From contig JAXLSU010000001.1 of assembly GCA_046330455.1 (NCBI GenBank), positions 460,868-524,867 on the forward strand: 64,000 nucleotides of DNA, given 5' to 3'. Both the position numbers and the translations under genes were made by a program. The notes under the pieces are model-generated. The model made no database searches. It was not told where the DNA came from and worked only from the letters and a program-made list of their open reading frames with translations. The stretch comes from CAVQXR01 sp046330455. GTDB taxonomy: Bacteria; Actinomycetota; Thermoleophilia; Gaiellales; Gaiellaceae. Positions 59,616 to 64,000 of this stretch are shown one piece after another. Positions within the stretch are counted from its first letter, which is position 1, and every line of letters begins with the position of its first letter.

Positions 59616-59710
59616 GCGGGCGGGATGAGATCCCGCGCCTACAGGCCGGGTGCGAGTCGCTTGGGGGGCCTCGCCGGGGCCCCTCGTAGGGGCCGGATCT
59701 CATCCGGCCC
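59616..59710. repeat. Dispersed palindrome family A, two copies
   Basis: A copy at 59616-59642 (arms GCGGGCGGGAT/ATCCCGCGC, one mismatch) and a perfect GGGCCGGAT copy at 59686-59710. The second supplies the last codons (RAG) and TGA of the antiporter gene on the minus strand. Confidence 0.9.
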
Positions 59711-60971
59711 GCCCGTTGCCGGGCGGCGGGTATACCTCCTGGGCTGACGTGTCGAGCAGGTCGAGCCTGCGGGCGAGCCAGCCCTTCGTCGTCGCCTGCA
59801 GCGCCAGCGTCAGGATCACCGCCAGCGCGACGCAGATCACGACCAGGTTGGCGTCTGGGATGCCGAGCGAGACCATGATCCCGGCGAGCGCAGCGGGGAG
59901 GACCCCGGTCTCGCGCGTCCAGGCGACGAAGATCGTCTCGTTGCGCGTCCACCGCCCGCGGCGGTCGGGAAGGATGCACGCGAGCACCGCGAGCGGTCGT
60001 GCGACGAAGATCAGCGTGGCGAGGACCGCGAGCGCGGGACCGATCTCGTCGGCGAGGTCTCCCCATGGGAGGTTGGCGCCGAGGACGAGGAAGACGAGCA
60101 TCACCATCACCTCGGCGACCGTCCCGATCACGGTTCGCATCTCCTGCTCGCGCTCCGAGTGCATCCCGAGCTTCAGCGTGTCGATGTTGCCGACGATCAG
60201 GCCGGCAAGGAAGGCGCCGAGGTACCCGCTGCCTCCGGCCGAGCCGACCGAGACGTAGCTCGCCGACACGGCGAGCAGCATCGCGATCGCCGCCGTCTCG
60301 CGCCAGATTCCGAAGCGCCTGGTCGACACGATCAGCGAGATCCCGATCCCGAACGCGACGCCGAGGCCGAGTGAGATCGCGAGCTCGGTGACGAAGTCGA
60401 GGACGGGCTCGGTGAACGACGACTCGCCCGAGAGGACGACCGAGGAGAGCGCGAGGGCGAGCACGGCCCCGATCGGGTCGTTGAGCGCGGACTCGGCGAT
60501 GACCGTCTGCGCCACCTTCGGCCGTAGCCGAAGCCGCTCGAAGAGGGGGATGAGGATCGCCGGGTCGGTCGGGGCGAGCACCGCCCCGATCAGGAGCCCC
60601 ATCGACATCGGGACGTCGAAGACCAGCGAGGCGACGACGCCGACGAGGGCGGCCGTGATGATCACCCCGGCGATGGAGAGCAGCCCGAGCCCGACGGCGA
60701 CCTGCTGGAGGACGCGCAGCGAGAGCTGGAGCCCGCCGTTGAAGAGGATCACGGAGACACCGAGCGTCAGGAGGAGCTGGGCGCCCGTCGAGTCGAGCGG
60801 GACGTCGACCGCACCGGTCAGCTCGGGCCCGAGAATCGATCCGAAGCCGATCAGGACGAGCATCACCGGCAGGCGCAGGATCCGCGCGACCGGCTCGGCG
60901 GCGAGACCGGCCGCGAGCAGGATCGCGAAGGTGAGGATGATGTCCTCGACGCTCACGAGGGGGATTCTCAC
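59700..60971 (-). CDS. Cation:proton antiporter, CPA family (2)
   Basis: 423-aa membrane antiporter distinct from the one at 55 kb. About 12 helices; the core motifs are VLAPTDPAILIPLF and AESALNDPIGAVLALAL, with ND as in NhaP-type proteins. It resembles K+/H+ antiporters of the NhaP2 group but lacks their C-terminal RCK domain. Starts with GTG at 60971. The C-terminus GNGRAG is read from a family A repeat, so the original end of the protein was probably changed or extended there. Confidence 0.88.
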   Translation of the reverse strand: MRIPLVSVEDIILTFAILLAAGLAAEPVARILRLPVMLVLIGFGSILGPELTGAVDVPLDSTGAQLLLTLGVSVILFNGGLQLSLRVLQQVAVGLGLLSIAGVIITAALVGVVASLVFDVPMSMGLLIGAVLAPTDPAILIPLFERLRLRPKVAQTVIAESALNDPIGAVLALALSSVVLSGESSFTEPVLDFVTELAISLGLGVAFGIGISLIVSTRRFGIWRETAAIAMLLAVSASYVSVGSAGGSGYLGAFLAGLIVGNIDTLKLGMHSEREQEMRTVIGTVAEVMVMLVFLVLGANLPWGDLADEIGPALAVLATLIFVARPLAVLACILPDRRGRWTRNETIFVAWTRETGVLPAALAGIMVSLGIPDANLVVICVALAVILTLALQATTKGWLARRLDLLDTSAQEVYPPPGNGRAG

Positions 60972-61029
60972 GCCTTCGGCGGCCAGAGCGCCACACGCGG
61001 GCTTGCCAAGGGCGGCCCGCTAGCGGATC

Positions 61030-61272
61030 ATGTCTCCCCACATGTTCTTCGTGCTCCTGTTCCGGAACGTCCCGGGTGCGACCCCGATCATGCTGGTCAC
61101 GCTCGGTGCCGCGATGTACCTCACCGTCATCGAGCTCCGCGAGTTCAAGCCCCACTGGAAGTGGTGGGCGTGGTGGCTCTCGCTCGTCTTCCTCCTCCAC
61201 TTCGTCGGCTATCTCCTCCTGAGGGCCTACCGTGTCGTCGACCGCTGGCGACGGCAGCGCGCGCGGGTTTAG
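61030..61272 (+). CDS. Small two-helix membrane protein, unknown
   Basis: 80-aa protein with two likely membrane segments (ATPIMLVTLGAAMYLTVI and WAWWLSLVFLLHFVGYLLL) and a basic C-terminus (RWRRQRARV). Not recognised. It overlaps the following gene by about 40 bp in another frame, suggesting coupled translation. Confidence 0.65.
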   Translation: MSPHMFFVLLFRNVPGATPIMLVTLGAAMYLTVIELREFKPHWKWWAWWLSLVFLLHFVGYLLLRAYRVVDRWRRQRARV

Positions 61273-61579
61273 AGACCGTCCGCTCGGGCGGCTCGCGATC
61301 CTCGCGGGGGTCCTGCTCGTCGCGCTGCTCGTCGCGAAGACGTGTGGCGCGACCGAGACGGAGGTCTCGAAGGAGCAGGCGATCGCGATCGCTCGCGGCG
61401 CGGTCGACTTCGAGCCGAACACCGAGATGGTCCGTTTTATGAAGCGTGGCTTGAAATCAGAGGGATATTGGGCTGTCTCGCTTTCGGTGAGGCAGCCGGA
61501 CGAGACGCTCGAGAACGTCACCGTGGTCGTGATCGACGCCATGAGCGGCGAGATCGCCGAGATCCGCCGAGAAGGCTAG
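61232..61579 (+). CDS. Membrane-anchored PepSY-like protein
   Basis: 115-aa protein: one N-terminal membrane anchor (LAILAGVLLVALLVA), then a PepSY-like alpha-beta domain outside the cell (SKEQAIAIARGAVDF, WAVSLSVRQPDETLENVTVVVI, DAMSGEIAEIRR). Such domains often inhibit proteases or sense the envelope. The GTG at 61232 is the only start that includes the anchor; it overlaps the previous gene. Target unknown. Confidence 0.7.
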   Translation: MSSTAGDGSARGFRDRPLGRLAILAGVLLVALLVAKTCGATETEVSKEQAIAIARGAVDFEPNTEMVRFMKRGLKSEGYWAVSLSVRQPDETLENVTVVVIDAMSGEIAEIRREG

Positions 61580-61782
61580 ACCACAATCGGCTAGACCGCA
61601 GTCGGCCTGCGCGGTTGTCCGGAGTTGACTCCGAGGGTGGTAGCTCCCGCTGGAGTCGGTGCTCCCCGGGGCTGCTGCCGGAGGAAGTTCGTGTGCTCTG
61701 CTGCTTGACTTCCGTCCGCCCGACGGCGTAGCCTGTTGCCCGCACGGTAAGCGGTGCTACAGGGAGATCGCAGGGAGGTGGG

Positions 61783-63264
61783 ATGGACGTTCTCGGGTCG
61801 ATAGGTGCCGTGCTGGCACAGACCCTGGAAGAGATCGACGCGAAGGTCACGCTCGACTCGCAGATCCTCCAGGAACAGTTCTACTTCTTCACGGTCGTGG
61901 TGATGTGGCTCATCCACGCCGGCTTCATGATGTACGAGGCCGGCGCGGCGAGACGCAAGAACATCATGTCGACGGCCGTCAAGAACATCCTGACCATCGC
62001 CGTCGTGACGCCGACCTTCTACTACTTCGGCTGGTACATCTACGGCTGCTTCGAGCACGGGGGGCCCGCCCAGGGGCACGCCGGGCCGGACCCGGAGTTC
62101 CCGGGCTTCTGCGCCGCGACCTCTCCGTGGGCCGACCAGATGGGGCCGAACCTGAACGACCACCTGAGCGCGGTCTTCTTCCTCGCGTTCCTGCTCTTCT
62201 CGTGGACGACGGGCTCGATCATGTCCGGTGCGCTCATCGAGCGCGTTCGACTGTCGGCCTACCTGCTGCTCACCTGCCTGCTCGGCTCGGCCGTGTGGAT
62301 CATGGATGCGGCGTGGGGCTGGAGCGCCGGCGGCTGGCTCGTCACGAAATACGGCTTCCACGATGCGATCGCATCGGGCGTCGTGCACGGTGTCGCGGGC
62401 GCATTCACTCTCGGCGTGCTCCTCAATCTCGGGCCGCGGATCGGCAAGTTCGACAAGGAGGGCAAACCGAGAGTCTTCAGGCCCCACAACACGCACATGA
62501 CGTTGTCGGGCCTGATGCTGATCTTCACCGGGTTCTACGGCTTCTATGCCGCCTGTCTCGTGATCACGTCGACGCTGTTCCCCGGGTGGCTGAACATCTA
62601 CCTCTCGCCCACGACCCTCGGTGCGATCGCGATGGTGATCACGGTCGGCTTCGCGGGCGGCTTCACGGGGGGGTGGTTCGCCAGCAAGGGCGATCCGTTC
62701 TGGACGCTGTCCGGCGGGCTCGCCGGCGTGATCAGCGTCTCGGCCGGCGCCGACGTCTACCATCCCTCGCTCGCCTACTTACTCTCCTTCTCGGGCGCCA
62801 TCCTCGCCGTGTGGGCGGGAAAGTACATCGAGTCGAAGCTCCGGATCGACGACGCGGTGGGTGCGGTGGCCGTGCACGGCGTCTGCGGGTTCTACGGCGT
62901 GTTCCTCGTCGGGATCTTCGCGGGCGGCTTCCCGACCGGGGTCAACAACATCGACTCGTCATTCGGCGGGCAGCTCGTCGGGATGCTCGCGTTCTTCCCG
63001 CTCGCGTTCATCCCCGGGTACGTGGCGAGCTGGCTGCTCAAGAAGGCGAACCTCCTGCGCGTGCCGCCGGAGGTCGAGCTCGAGGGTCTCGACATGGCGG
63101 AGTTCCAGCAGGACTTCTACCCGGAGTTCGAGCGGCAGGCAGAGGTGCTCGTCCTGCCGTCCGGGGAGGAGGTCGAGGCCGACCAGATCCTCCTCGACGA
63201 CTACCGGGAGCTCGTGGGTGCGGAGCGAGGCAGCGGCGGATCCACGACCACGTCCAACCCGTAA
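61783..63264 (+). CDS. amt: Ammonium transporter
   Basis: 493-aa Amt/Mep/Rh channel. The two pore histidines are visible in DAIASGVVHGVAG and DDAVGAVAVHGVCGFYG, and HNTHMTLSGLMLIFTGFYGFYA follows the first. The C-terminal 75 residues are an extra charged tail (FQQDFYPEFERQAEVLVL). No glnK gene lies adjacent. It imports ammonium or recaptures ammonia lost during amine breakdown. SD GGGAGGTGGG precedes the ATG at 61783. Three tiny genes follow in the same direction. Confidence 0.92.
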   Translation: MDVLGSIGAVLAQTLEEIDAKVTLDSQILQEQFYFFTVVVMWLIHAGFMMYEAGAARRKNIMSTAVKNILTIAVVTPTFYYFGWYIYGCFEHGGPAQGHAGPDPEFPGFCAATSPWADQMGPNLNDHLSAVFFLAFLLFSWTTGSIMSGALIERVRLSAYLLLTCLLGSAVWIMDAAWGWSAGGWLVTKYGFHDAIASGVVHGVAGAFTLGVLLNLGPRIGKFDKEGKPRVFRPHNTHMTLSGLMLIFTGFYGFYAACLVITSTLFPGWLNIYLSPTTLGAIAMVITVGFAGGFTGGWFASKGDPFWTLSGGLAGVISVSAGADVYHPSLAYLLSFSGAILAVWAGKYIESKLRIDDAVGAVAVHGVCGFYGVFLVGIFAGGFPTGVNNIDSSFGGQLVGMLAFFPLAFIPGYVASWLLKKANLLRVPPEVELEGLDMAEFQQDFYPEFERQAEVLVLPSGEEVEADQILLDDYRELVGAERGSGGSTTTSNP

Positions 63265-63282
63265 CGGAGGGGGTGACAAACG

Positions 63283-63513
63283 ATGATCGACAGCTTCCCG
63301 TACGAGAGCTGGCTGAACGACGAGGGGTCGCTCAACACCGACATCAGCGCGTTCTGGACCTTCGGGCCGGGCGTCGACCACGACCTGACCGGCACCTTCG
63401 TGCTCACGGGGCTCGGCATTCTCCTCATGGTCGTGTCGCTCGTGGCGTGGGTCGTGCAGGAGAAGAAGCGACTCGAGGCCCAGGCCGACCGGCTCCGGGC
63501 CGCAGGGCTCTAG
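63283..63513 (+). CDS. Small single-helix membrane protein beside amt
   Basis: 76-aa protein with an acidic N-terminal part (SWLNDEGSLNTDISAFWTFG), one helix (LGILLMVVSLVAWVV) and a charged helical end. Not recognised. It lies 18 bp after amt with its own GGAGGGGG ribosome-binding site. It may be an accessory subunit, from position only. Confidence 0.7.
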   Translation: MIDSFPYESWLNDEGSLNTDISAFWTFGPGVDHDLTGTFVLTGLGILLMVVSLVAWVVQEKKRLEAQADRLRAAGL

Positions 63514-63532
63514 GGAGAGGGGGATCGATCAG

Positions 63533-63688
63533 ATGGCGAAGCGCAAGCAGGTCGAGTTCCCGCCCGAGCAGAGCCCGGTCAAGTGGCTGACGCCGGCGCT
63601 GCTCGTCCTGTCGGTGGTCTGCATCGTGGCGGTGATCATCATCTTGCTCGTACACGACAGCGGGCCGTTCATCGGCCCGTGGGGCTAA
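63533..63688 (+). CDS. Very small single-helix membrane protein (51 aa)
   Basis: 51-aa protein MAKRKQVEFPPEQ... with a single hydrophobic helix (LLVLSVVCIVAVIIILLV) and a short Gly/Pro-rich end. SD GGGAGAGGGGG lies 9 nt before the ATG. The spacing to both neighbours is about 20-30 bp, so it belongs to the amt operon. Function unknown. Confidence 0.7.
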   Translation: MAKRKQVEFPPEQSPVKWLTPALLVLSVVCIVAVIIILLVHDSGPFIGPWG

Positions 63689-63715
63689 CGACGGGACGGA
63701 GGTAGGGACGAAGCG

Positions 63716-63919
63716 ATGGCGCTGTATCTGACCTGCGGTATCTGCGGCCGCAAGCAGGCCGACGGGCTCCTCTCGCGCGGCCTCTGGGGCCAGCTCGAGG
63801 CGGCGGAGCACGGGACGCTCCGGGTTTGCCCGGGCTGCAAGGAGCGGCACGCAGACTGGCAGAGCGTCGTGATCGAGGCGGCCGGCACGGTTCCGGCCGG
63901 CACGGGCTCCCTGGGCTAG
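63716..63919 (+). CDS. Small zinc-ribbon protein
   Basis: 67-aa soluble protein with CGIC near residue 7 and CPGC near 38, a likely zinc-binding pair. Not recognised. SD GGACGGAGG precedes the ATG. Last gene of the amt group before a hairpin. Confidence 0.7.
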   Translation: MALYLTCGICGRKQADGLLSRGLWGQLEAAEHGTLRVCPGCKERHADWQSVVIEAAGTVPAGTGSLG

Positions 63920-63937
63920 GGGCCCGCCTGGGATGGA

Positions 63938-63975
63938 GTGGGCGAAGCCGGTGCCGAGGCGCCGGCTTCGCCCAC
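63938..63975. terminator. 14-bp perfect hairpin after the amt gene group
   Basis: GTGGGCGAAGCCGG pairs with CCGGCTTCGCCCAC around a 10-nt loop. It lies 18 bp after the last small gene. No T run follows. Confidence 0.7.
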
Positions 63976-64000
63976 CGTCACGCCCTGTCAGGCGTGGGGC

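Overview
The window is about 70% GC, densely coded, and looks like chromosome from a high-GC actinomycete. Class Thermoleophilia (Gaiella-like) is my best guess, made without any database search. Supporting signs are the R2lox, EtfD-type and sucrase/ferredoxin-like families, frequent GTG starts, many ATGA/GTGA gene overlaps, and a recurrent TAnnnT -10 box only 6-10 nt before start codons, which suggests leaderless mRNAs. No tRNA, rRNA, CRISPR array, transposase or prophage gene was seen.

Layout. 1-9.8 kb: a cyclase/ATPase regulator with a frameshift, two tandem HtrA proteases, an M20 amidohydrolase, a class-III aminotransferase and an ECF sigma factor fused to a membrane tail. 10-13.3 kb: a MacB-like ABC exporter. 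13.7-20.1 kb: a GcvT-like protein, an amidase, a sucrase/ferredoxin-like protein, an R2lox oxidase and a cupin-cupin-ureohydrolase operon. 20.1-24.4 kb: a VapBC pair with a clear operator and a large nuclease-methylase restriction protein. 24.6-29.9 kb: etfBA, prephenate dehydratase and the membrane ETF oxidoreductase EtfD. 30.1-32.2 kb: a lower-GC patch with a lipoprotein and a secreted Cys-rich protein behind a promoter-like sequence containing an 11-G run.

32.2-59.5 kb is a catabolic block for methylated amines or related nitrogen compounds. It has three trimethylamine-dehydrogenase-type flavoproteins, two aldehyde dehydrogenases, a nitrilase, a choline-kinase-like protein, two APC permeases each beside a small zinc-ribbon membrane protein, a diaminopentanoate-dehydrogenase-like protein, a saccharopine-dehydrogenase-like protein, a GMC oxidoreductase fusion, and an IclR-controlled pair of a GcvT-like protein and a sarcosine-oxidase-like flavoprotein. 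59.7-64 kb: a second antiporter, an ammonium transporter and several very small proteins.

How the genes may work together (inference): permeases bring in amines; the flavoproteins demethylate or deaminate them; electrons pass to EtfAB and through EtfD to menaquinone; GcvT-like proteins capture C1 units on tetrahydrofolate; aldehyde dehydrogenases oxidise released aldehydes; Amt handles ammonium.

Several families of palindromic repeats fill the gaps. The commonest has over 20 copies, compensatory base changes in its stem, and supplies the stop codon of five genes.
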